7,781 bases of DNA from contig JAHHUC010000076.1 in assembly GCA_020024215.1 (NCBI GenBank), positions 1-7,781 of the forward strand, written 5' to 3'. Source of the stretch: Oscillospiraceae bacterium (GTDB lineage: Bacteria > Bacillota > Clostridia > Oscillospirales > Ruminococcaceae). Shown here in pieces: positions 1 through 6,983 of this stretch. The position numbers were made by a program, and so were the translations under genes. Under the pieces are notes generated by a model that saw only the letters and a list, made by a program, of their open reading frames with translations, was not told the origin of the DNA and ran no database searches. How positions within the stretch are numbered: the first letter of the stretch is position 1; the number at the start of each line of letters is the position of its first letter.

Positions 1-515
1 AAAAGAAAGCTTGGCAAAGAATTTAATTTCGCACAATTAAGAAAGCTTTTGGCATAGCTTTAATTCCTGCGTGTGTTACAGAATAACATTTTATAATTAA
101 ATCCGCTTTTTTAAAAGAAAGCTTGCAAAGAATTTAATTTCGCACAAGGAAAAAGCTTTTGGCACAGCTTTAATTCCTGCTTATGTTGCAAAATAACATT
201 CTATAATTAAATCCGCTTTCTTAAAAGAAAGCTTGCAAAGAATTTAATTTCGCACAATTAAAAAAGCTTTTGGCACAGCTTTAATTCCTGCTTATGTTGC
301 AGAATAACATTTTATAATTAAATCCGCTTTCTTAAAAGAAAGCTTATCAAAGAATTTAATTCGCACAAGGAAAAAAGCTTTTGGCATGACTTTAATTCCT
401 GCGTGTGTTACAGAATAACATTTTATGATTAAATCCGCTTTCTTAAAAGAAAGCTTGGCAAAGAATTTAATTTCGCACAAGGAAAAAAGCTTTTGGCATA
501 GCTTTAATTCCTGCG
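1..515. repeat. Tandem array of ~111-bp AT-rich repeat units (4 complete + 1 partial)
   Basis: Units start at 1, 113, 223, 334 and 445, each with the word AAAAGAAAGCTT; lengths are 112, 110, 111, 111 and a final 71 bp. Each unit carries two AAGCTT palindromes about 36 bp apart, the words AAGAATTTAATT and GCTTTAATTCCTGC, and (where complete) ATAACATT..TATAATTAAATCCGCTTT. Junctions between units form an inverted repeat GCTTTCTT-AA-AAGAAAGC (for example 215-232; the first junction is imperfect). The array starts at base 1, so it probably extends out of the window. The near-37-codon period gives short open stretches on the minus strand, but single-base indels and stops break them and no ribosome binding site is seen, so I read it as non-coding. 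It lies beyond the terminator of the adhesin operon. Function unknown. Confidence 0.93.
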
Positions 516-536
516 CTGTTTAAAATTTATAAACAG
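516..536. other. Small hairpin between repeat array and operon terminator
   Basis: CTGTTTA (516-522) and TAAACAG (530-536) form a perfect 7-bp inverted repeat with a 7-nt AT loop, directly after the last repeat remnant. It has no clear T-run, so it is only a weak terminator candidate. The rest of 537-599 is AT-rich spacer without a gene or other signal I can support. Confidence 0.45.
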
Positions 537-599
537 TCCTAAGCTTTGTAAAAGTGCTTAAAAATTCAACTGCTTTCTCTGTTTTTGGTTGAAAACCAT

Positions 600-622
600 A
601 AAAAAAGAGAGCCTAAGCTCTC
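600..622 (-). terminator. Intrinsic terminator of the surface-protein operon
   Basis: Read on the minus strand, GAGAGC-TTAG-GCTCTC (stem arms 617-622 and 607-612) is followed by seven T residues (600-606). It begins 12 nt after the sortase stop codon, the expected place for the end of the four-gene transcript. In the opposite direction only a short T-run follows, so it could act weakly both ways. Confidence 0.9.
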
Positions 623-633
623 CTTTTACAATC

Positions 634-1215
634 CTATGCATATGAGCAGCGCACAGTTATTCGGTTCTTTTTGGTGTATGTGCAGGTAAAAAGCGTCAGC
701 GGATAGTCTCCCGACTTCATCTTATCAACCGAGTCGGCAGAAATAAGCTCCTTTAATTCCACCTTAAAATCCGTGATGTTCCCCTCTGTGTCAATAAATT
801 GAACGCTGTCTCCTGCATCCAAGTCATCAAGCGCTCCGAAATGCCTTTTATAATTGTGCGCCATTATAATAAGGCTTTCCTCAGAAAGGCTTCCTGAAAA
901 TCTGCACGGTGCAGTTTTAAGCTTTTCATAGCTCCAATCGGACATGACAGGCAATGTGAGATAAAGCTTTGGAATTTTGATATATCCTATATAATCATTT
1001 CCGTCTATGCTCACTGTATCCTCTGCTGTGTCTTTATTTGAGCCTTCCTCATTTTTCTCTTTGATTTGAGAGATAAGCTTTGGCATAAGCTCCCTTGCTG
1101 CTCTTTCGGCTTTTTCTGCCTCCTTGCTTTCATAAGCAAACAGAAAAACAGCGACCATTATAAGAAGTCCCCCCAAAGCTGTGAGAAATATTCCAAGCCT
1201 TGCCCTTGCTCTCAT
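634..1215 (-). CDS. Sortase (cysteine transpeptidase), membrane-anchored
   Basis: A 193-aa sortase with one N-terminal membrane segment (about residues 7-28), a charged linker (29-70) and the sortase beta-barrel (about 74-193). The catalytic triad is visible: His120 in the AHNYKRHFG motif, Cys178 in LFTC, and Arg185 seven residues later. Sortases cleave LPXTG-like signals between Thr and Gly and transfer the protein to the cell wall or to another pilin. The start codon is ATG, preceded by GGGGAG at 9-nt spacing, which lies inside the last codons of the adhesin gene; the gap to that gene is 3 nt, so the two are probably translationally coupled. The likely substrate is therefore the IPETG protein just upstream. 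The class is uncertain: the short tail after the Arg and the lack of a C-terminal membrane helix argue against a classical class C pilin polymerase, and it looks more like the class B/D type seen in clostridia. Two extra cysteines (104, 190) are present. Last gene before the terminator. Confidence 0.93.
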   Translation of the reverse strand: MRARARLGIFLTALGGLLIMVAVFLFAYESKEAEKAERAARELMPKLISQIKEKNEEGSNKDTAEDTVSIDGNDYIGYIKIPKLYLTLPVMSDWSYEKLKTAPCRFSGSLSEESLIIMAHNYKRHFGALDDLDAGDSVQFIDTEGNITDFKVELKELISADSVDKMKSGDYPLTLFTCTYTKKNRITVRCSYA

Positions 1216-1218
1216 TTT

Positions 1219-4200
1219 TTATCTCTCCCCATCTCTTTTGAAAATAAGGAATAAGCCCAAGAAAACAAGCCCTGCTCCCAAAACAGACAGCACAGGTATG
1301 GGCCATTTAAGCTGTCCTGTTTCGGGAATTGTCTCTGTGTCCTTATTTTTTTCATTCTCCTTTGGATTATCGGGCAAGGGAGGCTCTGATGAGCTTTCGT
1401 CATCGTCGTCATCATCGTCATCATCGTCGTCATCGTCATAGTCAATGTCAGGTTCAGTCTGCTCCTTTATATTTTCATTTACGCATATGACCTCAACCGT
1501 ATCATCATCACTTAGCTTCTCTTCTGTTGACGCAAGAAATTCTCCCTCTGTTATCCTTCCGCTTCTTTCATGAAAGCTGACCTTATATTCGTCATGCTCT
1601 GACAGCTTTTCCCTTACCGACATAAAATACCCTTCCGCCAGCCCTGTTATTACCACAGATTCACCGGGATAAAGAAACAGCTGTGCCTTATATTCTTCAT
1701 TTTGCGGCAAGTCTTTTTGAGAAATTTTAGAGGGAATAAATGTAACAGTTCCCTTTAAATAGCCATCTTGAACACTTCCCAGCTCCTGCCTTTTTCCCTG
1801 CGGAGTGTTATAATATAAGGCCTCCAGCTTTAAATCTTCGTTTTTGCCCTCAGATGAATAGCCAAGAATTTCAAGCTCAAAGGAAAATTTGCTGTCTTTT
1901 ACCAAAAGGGGCTTGCCCTCTGTGGATTTTTTCAAAACAAAGGCTCCCTTTGGATGAAAGACTGCATTTCCGCTGTTTATTATGGTTACATCATGGACCT
2001 CGTTTTCCCTAAGGGGTATTTCATCAATGGGTGATCGGGCATTTTTCTTTAAGGGCTGCTGATTTATTTCCAGCTTATATTCCACATTAAAGCCGGTATT
2101 TTTGTTTACCTCCTCCACACGGTAGAAGCTTTCCTCCTCCATCCTTAGGCTTATCCTGTCCCCTGCCTTTATTCTTATAATTCCCTCATGGTTGTCGATG
2201 GTTTTTTTATCGGAAGCATTGAGTGTGTATGCTGTTCCCTTTGGCAGCACAGACATCTTACTGTCTCCCTTTTTGACCATTATTTTTACATCAAACAGCA
2301 TATCCTCAGGTGCGCTGCCTGAAAGCTTTTTGGTTATGTTGAGTATAGGAGGTCTTTTTACCATGCTCTTATTGGTTATGGTTACGCTGTGACAGCTCTT
2401 AGGCTTAACTCCCTCATTGTTAATTATGGAGGAATCTGTTATTTGAAAATCCGAGCTGCTTTGCTCTGAATCATCTATCCTTCCCTCATACACAGTTGAA
2501 AATATCTTTTGATCCTCCTGTGAAAGAACCTCCGACACCTTGTATTTTGTGCCCGGCAAAAGCTTTATGTATATGCTTTCGTTGTGCTTTATAGAAATTT
2601 TTCCGTTTGCAGCTTCATCCAAAAGCAGCGGCTTTTCATCGTCGGAGGGCTTCTTTTTCCCATCCTTTAATATCCAATAGGGGGTTTTTGCCTCCAGAGG
2701 TCTATACATCTTCATCAGATCGTCATAAAGCTCTATCTTTATTTCAAAGGGCACATCTGTTATAGCTGTTGTGCCGTTGCTGTGATATGCCTTTTTGGTG
2801 ACAGAAAGTCCTGCTGCATCGCCTAAATCGTTTTCAAAATCTATCCAGTTAAATTCGTTGGTTCTGTCTGATTTAACAACTGCGGTGTGAAAAATTTCCT
2901 CACCCGCCGCGGTTTGCTTTGTGTCGGTAAGCGTTTGCTCAACATGGAATTCATATTCTTTGGAATCGTATATAGAGGGTATTATCTTTCTATCCTGACC
3001 TTGCTGGTCCTTTAGCTCTATATAGCTTCCCTCCTTGCTTGCCATTCCGCTGTACACCTTAGGGCGTGACCTCTCCGGCTTTAACACCTCGCTTACATAT
3101 ATTTTGGTGCTGTTTTCATCCGTTCCGCTTTTTTTAAGGTCAACAGCTCCCACAAAGTCTGCTCTCTCGCCGCTTCTTATATAGAATCTGCCGTTTTCGT
3201 CGGTTCTGCCCACTCTGGAGGGCTTTCCCGATATGATGGGGTCATCCCCCTCCTTCCAGGGTATGACGGCAAAGGGCACATTGCTCAAGGGCTCCACATC
3301 CTTGTTTGGGTGCTGCACCCTTGCCTCAAACTGATACCACATATGGCTGGCTGAGGCTGCATCCTGTGCGTTTGCCACACGCTTGCCCACTTCAAGATTG
3401 TGAGATACCGGCACAAGGTTGAACTTTATTTCGCAGTTGGAGGCTCCCTTTCCCCTCTCAAGATAGAAGAATTTGAAGTTGTGCTTGGTATATTTTCCAA
3501 ATCCGGCATTCACACGCTCTCTGTCTATCTGCTCGGGGGTTTTGTTTTCAATATTCTTTATGCCGTATATATTTTCCTGCACACGGCTGCCGTGATCGGT
3601 GGTGGGGGCATCGGTTGTAACCTCCCCTGTGCGGAAATTTATTCTTCCGCCGTATCTTCCGTGTATTCCGCCTAAATCCAGAGCCAGAACATCATCTATA
3701 AATACCCACACATCGTCATCGCCGTTAAATTCAAAAATCATGTCCTGCATATCCCCCTCCTTGCCGTCGGCATGGGGGATTATTCCTCCGGGGGGCATGA
3801 CAAAATCTCCCTCCATAGTCATTCCGAAGTGATATTCCTTCACATCCTCATTTATTATGGGGGACTTGTTGGGTCTGTTTGCCTCCTCATATTTATTAAA
3901 GGGCAGGAATTTAGGATTTTCTCCCTCTGCCGGGGAATTGACAAGCACAGGCTGGCTGTAAACAATGAAGTTGCCCCCATCATTGTGAATGTCATCGTGT
4001 CCTCCGCCGTCCTCATTTTTATCCATTATGGTGGCGAAATTGGTCATGGAGTTGTAATGGTAATAGCCGTCATCATCCAGATGGAAAAGATGGTCAAGAT
4101 TGGTGTGGACGTGCCTTACATATCCGTTTGGCTTTGCCAGCTCCTCCCTTAAAAGCTTGGGGTTGAAAAGATAATCCAGCGACTCCTCATTTCCCACATT

Positions 4201-6096
4201 CAAAACAGGGTAGCCGTTTTCCAGCCTTTCCTTTACAAGACCTGTGTATATTCCGCCGTCTCTTCCTGTCCATTTGTTATAGTCAAAGGGGCTTCTTCTG
4301 TTATATACAAACTGGAGTGTCCTGCCCTTATTTACAGGGGCAGATTCTGCGCTGTCTTTTCCGCTTTCATAGTCAAAGAGGTTTATTATAAGCCCCTTTT
4401 CCCTTGTGGGAACTGTTTTTATTGTTTCGGGCACATTCTCTGCTTTTCTGTAAACAAGCTTGAGGGGATTTTCCTTTGAAAGCGGAATCGTAACCTCCCC
4501 ATATAAAACCGCATTGACAATTCCGTCCCTTCTTATCAGCCTGACTGCCTCATTTTCCGGCTTTATCTCCCCTGCATATGCCTTTCCCGTGTAAAAATAG
4601 CTTCTGCTCTTGGGCATTATGTCAACATTTCCCACATAAAGCTCTGTGCCTATAAGCTCTATGCTGTCAGGATTTTTTCCGTTGGGCGCATCGACTTTTG
4701 AAAGCTCCTTCTCCTCAAAATTTAAGGCAGCCTCATAATCCACATACTTTACAGGCACATCCATGATTTTTTTGTAAACAAGCCTTATAAAATCTTTTGG
4801 ATCATCGGTTGTAAATTGGGGCTGGGGGGAAAATTCCACGCTGTCATTTTCGTTGTTTTCATTGGGGTAATATTTCCACAGACCGTTTTCCCTCAAAAGG
4901 CCGAAAATTCTTTCCTCATATCTGCCGTCTCTCATAAAATATGCCTTGTTGTCAAACCTGTATCCCTCTATGGAGGCGTGCTTTGAGGGTGTGAACATTA
5001 TTTTAAACCTGTCGTTTTCGCCATAGCCGCCCTCAAGAACCACATCGTCGGGCCGATGCTCACTTATAAGCTCGTTGCCGCTTTCATCGACGCACTGAAT
5101 TTTTATATTAAGCTGCTGCCAGTTTTTAGATGTTATTGTATAAACAGAAAAGCTGTCTGTCAAAAATGTGACGGCGGCAAAATTATTGTCCTCCTGCCTT
5201 GCTATGCTGCCCTTGCTTTCATCTAAAACCGCCTCAAGCATCACATCTCCATTGCCCTCAAATGCCATCTCTTCATCGCCGTGGGCTTTTTTATGGTGAT
5301 AAACCCTTATTGATTCCGGCATTATGCCCTTTGGCAAAAGCTCCCTTTGATCAATGGAGATATAGACAGGCTCTAAAGGCTGCACAGGATTTTTGTCTTT
5401 ATCTAAAAGCGAAATGTTAAGGCAGAGAATATTGTCATATTCTATATTCCTGTCCTTTATAAGCTGCACGGAAGCTTCATAAAGGCTCTGCTTTGGCTTT
5501 AAAATTTCAGCCTCAAGACTTATACTTTCATCTATTGTGTCAGGCCTGGCAAAAAGATAGACAGAACCGCCCCCCTCTAACTCCGATTTTAAAACATGTG
5601 TGTAATCCTTTGGCACACCCTGCTTTAAAAAATCCGGAACATCCAAAAGAGCCTGCTGCCCGGCTTGCTCTGCCTCCTTTAGCTCTGTCATGGGAACGGC
5701 ACCTTGACTGCTGTCCTTTCCCTTATCGGCTTCTTCCTTTTTAATTTCCTCTAAGGGTGTGCCTTCATCGCCTTTTTCTTCATCAGCTTTTTCCTTTAAG
5801 GACGATTGCTCCTTGTAATAACATTCATCTGTGTGGATATGCTCATCTAAGGGGCATATAAGCTTCAGCTTGCTGCATGAAGCATCGTGTGTGTGCTCTT
5901 TTTCATTAAAAGAACATTCTTCAAGCATTTCATAGCACTCATCGCTGTGTGTATGCTGCTTTTTTTGACAGCTGCTCTCATTGCTCATTGCAAAAGCCTC
6001 TCTGCCCATTGACAGCAAGATTGCAGCTGCAATTGTAAAAGCCATAAAAATAAGAATTGGGTAACTTAAAACGCGCTTTGCTCTGTTGCTTGGCAT
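1219..6096 (-). CDS. Large fibro-slime / Cna-B-type LPXTG-anchored surface protein (adhesin or pilin-like)
   Basis: A 1625-aa secreted, wall-anchored protein. Visible order: signal peptide 1-36 (cleavage after AFA); three Cys/His modules 43-92; acidic, Lys/Glu-rich linker about 95-160; beta-rich N-terminal region to about 350; a region of unknown fold to about 560; fibro-slime (PA14-like) domain about 570-896, with FNGDDDVWVFIDD (790-802), LDLGGIHG (806-813) and ERGKGASN ending at 887; then four Cna-B/SpaA-like stalk domains. Candidate isopeptide Lys/Glu/Asn sets are K905/E1003/N1089, K1101/E1189/N1242, K1256/E1329/N1374 and K1390/E1496/N1540. A 13-Asp run (1554-1566), the sorting signal IPETG (1590-1594), a hydrophobic helix and a Lys/Arg tail follow. 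I chose ATG at 6096, with AGAGGAAA upstream, because it gives a proper signal peptide; the longer TTG start at 6168 would lie inside the peptidase gene and add 24 basic residues. Family knowledge suggests host or matrix binding or fibre formation; the ligand is unknown. Confidence 0.92.
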   Translation of the reverse strand: MPSNRAKRVLSYPILIFMAFTIAAAILLSMGREAFAMSNESSCQKKQHTHSDECYEMLEECSFNEKEHTHDASCSKLKLICPLDEHIHTDECYYKEQSSLKEKADEEKGDEGTPLEEIKKEEADKGKDSSQGAVPMTELKEAEQAGQQALLDVPDFLKQGVPKDYTHVLKSELEGGGSVYLFARPDTIDESISLEAEILKPKQSLYEASVQLIKDRNIEYDNILCLNISLLDKDKNPVQPLEPVYISIDQRELLPKGIMPESIRVYHHKKAHGDEEMAFEGNGDVMLEAVLDESKGSIARQEDNNFAAVTFLTDSFSVYTITSKNWQQLNIKIQCVDESGNELISEHRPDDVVLEGGYGENDRFKIMFTPSKHASIEGYRFDNKAYFMRDGRYEERIFGLLRENGLWKYYPNENNENDSVEFSPQPQFTTDDPKDFIRLVYKKIMDVPVKYVDYEAALNFEEKELSKVDAPNGKNPDSIELIGTELYVGNVDIMPKSRSYFYTGKAYAGEIKPENEAVRLIRRDGIVNAVLYGEVTIPLSKENPLKLVYRKAENVPETIKTVPTREKGLIINLFDYESGKDSAESAPVNKGRTLQFVYNRRSPFDYNKWTGRDGGIYTGLVKERLENGYPVLNVGNEESLDYLFNPKLLREELAKPNGYVRHVHTNLDHLFHLDDDGYYHYNSMTNFATIMDKNEDGGGHDDIHNDGGNFIVYSQPVLVNSPAEGENPKFLPFNKYEEANRPNKSPIINEDVKEYHFGMTMEGDFVMPPGGIIPHADGKEGDMQDMIFEFNGDDDVWVFIDDVLALDLGGIHGRYGGRINFRTGEVTTDAPTTDHGSRVQENIYGIKNIENKTPEQIDRERVNAGFGKYTKHNFKFFYLERGKGASNCEIKFNLVPVSHNLEVGKRVANAQDAASASHMWYQFEARVQHPNKDVEPLSNVPFAVIPWKEGDDPIISGKPSRVGRTDENGRFYIRSGERADFVGAVDLKKSGTDENSTKIYVSEVLKPERSRPKVYSGMASKEGSYIELKDQQGQDRKIIPSIYDSKEYEFHVEQTLTDTKQTAAGEEIFHTAVVKSDRTNEFNWIDFENDLGDAAGLSVTKKAYHSNGTTAITDVPFEIKIELYDDLMKMYRPLEAKTPYWILKDGKKKPSDDEKPLLLDEAANGKISIKHNESIYIKLLPGTKYKVSEVLSQEDQKIFSTVYEGRIDDSEQSSSDFQITDSSIINNEGVKPKSCHSVTITNKSMVKRPPILNITKKLSGSAPEDMLFDVKIMVKKGDSKMSVLPKGTAYTLNASDKKTIDNHEGIIRIKAGDRISLRMEEESFYRVEEVNKNTGFNVEYKLEINQQPLKKNARSPIDEIPLRENEVHDVTIINSGNAVFHPKGAFVLKKSTEGKPLLVKDSKFSFELEILGYSSEGKNEDLKLEALYYNTPQGKRQELGSVQDGYLKGTVTFIPSKISQKDLPQNEEYKAQLFLYPGESVVITGLAEGYFMSVREKLSEHDEYKVSFHERSGRITEGEFLASTEEKLSDDDTVEVICVNENIKEQTEPDIDYDDDDDDDDDDDDDESSSEPPLPDNPKENEKNKDTETIPETGQLKWPIPVLSVLGAGLVFLGLFLIFKRDGER
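1399..1437 (-). repeat. Aspartate-codon (GAY)13 trinucleotide repeat inside the adhesin gene
   Basis: Thirteen consecutive GAC/GAT codons encode a pure Asp run (residues 1554-1566) between the last stalk domain and the sorting signal. GAC and GAT are mixed, which lowers but does not abolish the chance of replication slippage in three-base steps. The site would sit in the wall-spanning spacer, where a highly negative segment could bind calcium or simply act as a flexible linker. Confidence 0.9.
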
Positions 6097-6108
6097 AAAT
6101 TTTGTTTT

Positions 6109-6112
6109 CCTC
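6109..6112 (-). promoter_or_regulatory. Ribosome binding site of the adhesin gene (supports ATG at 6096)
   Basis: On the minus strand AAAGAGGAAAAC stands upstream of the ATG, with GAGG ending 12 nt before the start codon. The spacing is longer than ideal. It is the only purine-rich site near a start that yields an intact signal peptide, so it decides the start over the TTG at 6168. Confidence 0.6.
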
Positions 6113-6142
6113 TTTCTTTTATGTTTTTTATATATAAACCGG

Positions 6143-6691
6143 TCACACCGCAAACAGGATGCGCCCAAGTATATGTTCCCTTTTAACAGGTCCTATGAAA
6201 TCTGCACGGCTGTCAAGGGATACTGCCCTTTGATCCCCCATGACAAAAAATTCGTCCTCCTTGAGAGTAACAGGAAGAGAAATGCTGCATTTCCCCCTGC
6301 TTTTTTCCTTTACATAGTCCTCCCTTAGGACTCTGCCGTCCACCAGAACCGTCCCGTCCTCTTTTATATCAACAGTCTGTGAAGGAGTTGCTATAACACG
6401 CTTTATCAAAATTTTGCTGCGGCTGTAAAAGGCGATTATGTCAAAGGCCCTCACATCCTTTGTTCTTAGGGCAATCACAGTATCATTGTGCTTTAATGAA
6501 GGCTCCATGCTTATGCCCTCTATATTAAAAACGGCAAGATAAAATGTGAAAACAAGCAGAGTTAAAATCAAGGTCAAAAAAAGAAAACCGGCCGGCAGCA
6601 GCACAGCTTTTAAACAGTGTGAAATATACCTCTGCCTTCTTATCTTTGCCCTTATCTCCTTAAGCGAGGGCCTTTGTTCCGTTGTGCCCAT
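6143..6691 (-). CDS. Type I signal peptidase (Gram-positive SipS/LepB-like)
   Basis: A 182-aa membrane serine protease that would remove signal peptides at the outer face of the membrane. One membrane segment spans about residues 29-55 after a basic N-terminus. The S26 family boxes are clear: Ser61 in GISMEPSL (nucleophile), Lys97 in IKRVIA (general base), and the GDQRAVSLDSR box (152-162) ahead of the conserved Gly-x-Val and Ile-x-Gly segments. I chose ATG at 6691, not the further-upstream TTG at 6745: the short form starts 4 nt after the stop of the preceding gene, and a GGGAGA ribosome binding site lies inside that gene's last codons. It is followed after 46 nt by the adhesin gene. Pilus loci often carry their own signal peptidase, some of them catalytically dead assembly chaperones; this one keeps both catalytic residues, so it is probably an active enzyme serving the neighbouring adhesin. 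Confidence 0.93.
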   Translation of the reverse strand: MGTTEQRPSLKEIRAKIRRQRYISHCLKAVLLPAGFLFLTLILTLLVFTFYLAVFNIEGISMEPSLKHNDTVIALRTKDVRAFDIIAFYSRSKILIKRVIATPSQTVDIKEDGTVLVDGRVLREDYVKEKSRGKCSISLPVTLKEDEFFVMGDQRAVSLDSRADFIGPVKREHILGRILFAV

Positions 6692-6695
6692 AATT

Positions 6696-6983
6696 TTAAA
6701 TTTCTCCCTGATACAGATTTGAAAGCATGCTGTTAAGCTCCTCAACCGACACAGAAAGGCGGCTTTTTTCTTTTATGCCCTCACATTCCTTCGGATTTGA
6801 CATCTCGTCGGCTTTTAAAATCTGCTCCTTTAAACCGCTGCTGCATTTGAGCATAAGAGAGCTTAATTGCTCCTCTTTTTCCCTGAGCTTTTCCTCAAGC
6901 CTTATTATCTCCTGCTCCTGCTTCTCCATAATTTCTAAAAGCTCAAGCTTGGAGCAGCCCTTTAAGGACATTTCTTTTTTCAC
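6696..6983 (-). CDS. Small coiled-coil protein of unknown function, first gene of the adhesin operon
   Basis: A 95-aa cytoplasmic-looking protein with no signal peptide or membrane segment. Residues about 9-50 begin with LKGCSKLELLEIMEKQ and form a Glu/Lys/Leu-rich coiled coil with heptad spacing; a linker (about 51-75) and a short second helix (about 76-92) follow. GTG at 6983 is chosen because GGAGG stands 9 nt upstream; the internal ATG at 6971 has no comparable site. The stop lies 4 nt before the signal peptidase start, and its last codons contain that gene's ribosome binding site, so the two are coupled. From memory, short coiled-coil ORFs with a similar KLELLEIM segment occur beside fibro-slime/Cna-B loci in other clostridia, but I could not check this. 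It may organise assembly at the membrane or regulate expression; no function can be read from the sequence. An overlapping +1 frame upstream raises the question of an older, longer N-terminus. Confidence 0.8.
   Translation of the reverse strand: MKKEMSLKGCSKLELLEIMEKQEQEIIRLEEKLREKEEQLSSLMLKCSSGLKEQILKADEMSNPKECEGIKEKSRLSVSVEELNSMLSNLYQGEI

Noticed and set aside
292..480. 62-codon minus-strand frame across the repeat array with repeated peptide (KLSFKKADLIIKCYS)
   Set aside because: TTG start without a ribosome binding site. The peptide repeat only mirrors the 111-bp DNA repeat, and other units carry stops or indels in the same frame.
1..515. CRISPR array
   Set aside because: The whole ~111-bp unit is repeated. 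There are no short repeats separated by unique spacers and no cas genes in the window.
1181..1445. Plus- and minus-strand frames rich in Ser or Met/Thr over the Asp tract
   Set aside because: They are alternative readings of the GAY microsatellite and the ends of the adhesin and sortase genes, without ribosome binding sites.
3400..4152. Several plus-strand frames of 77-126 codons inside the adhesin gene
   Set aside because: Shadows antisense to the clearly conserved fibro-slime domain; no ribosome binding site or family resemblance.
6097..6168. Longer N-terminus of the adhesin from TTG at 6168
   Set aside because: It would overlap the signal peptidase gene and put 24 mostly basic residues before the signal peptide; ATG at 6096 has its own purine-rich site.
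6692..6745. Longer N-terminus of the signal peptidase from TTG at 6745
   Set aside because: It would overlap the coiled-coil gene by 50 nt; ATG at 6691 has GGGAGA upstream and gives a normal family length.
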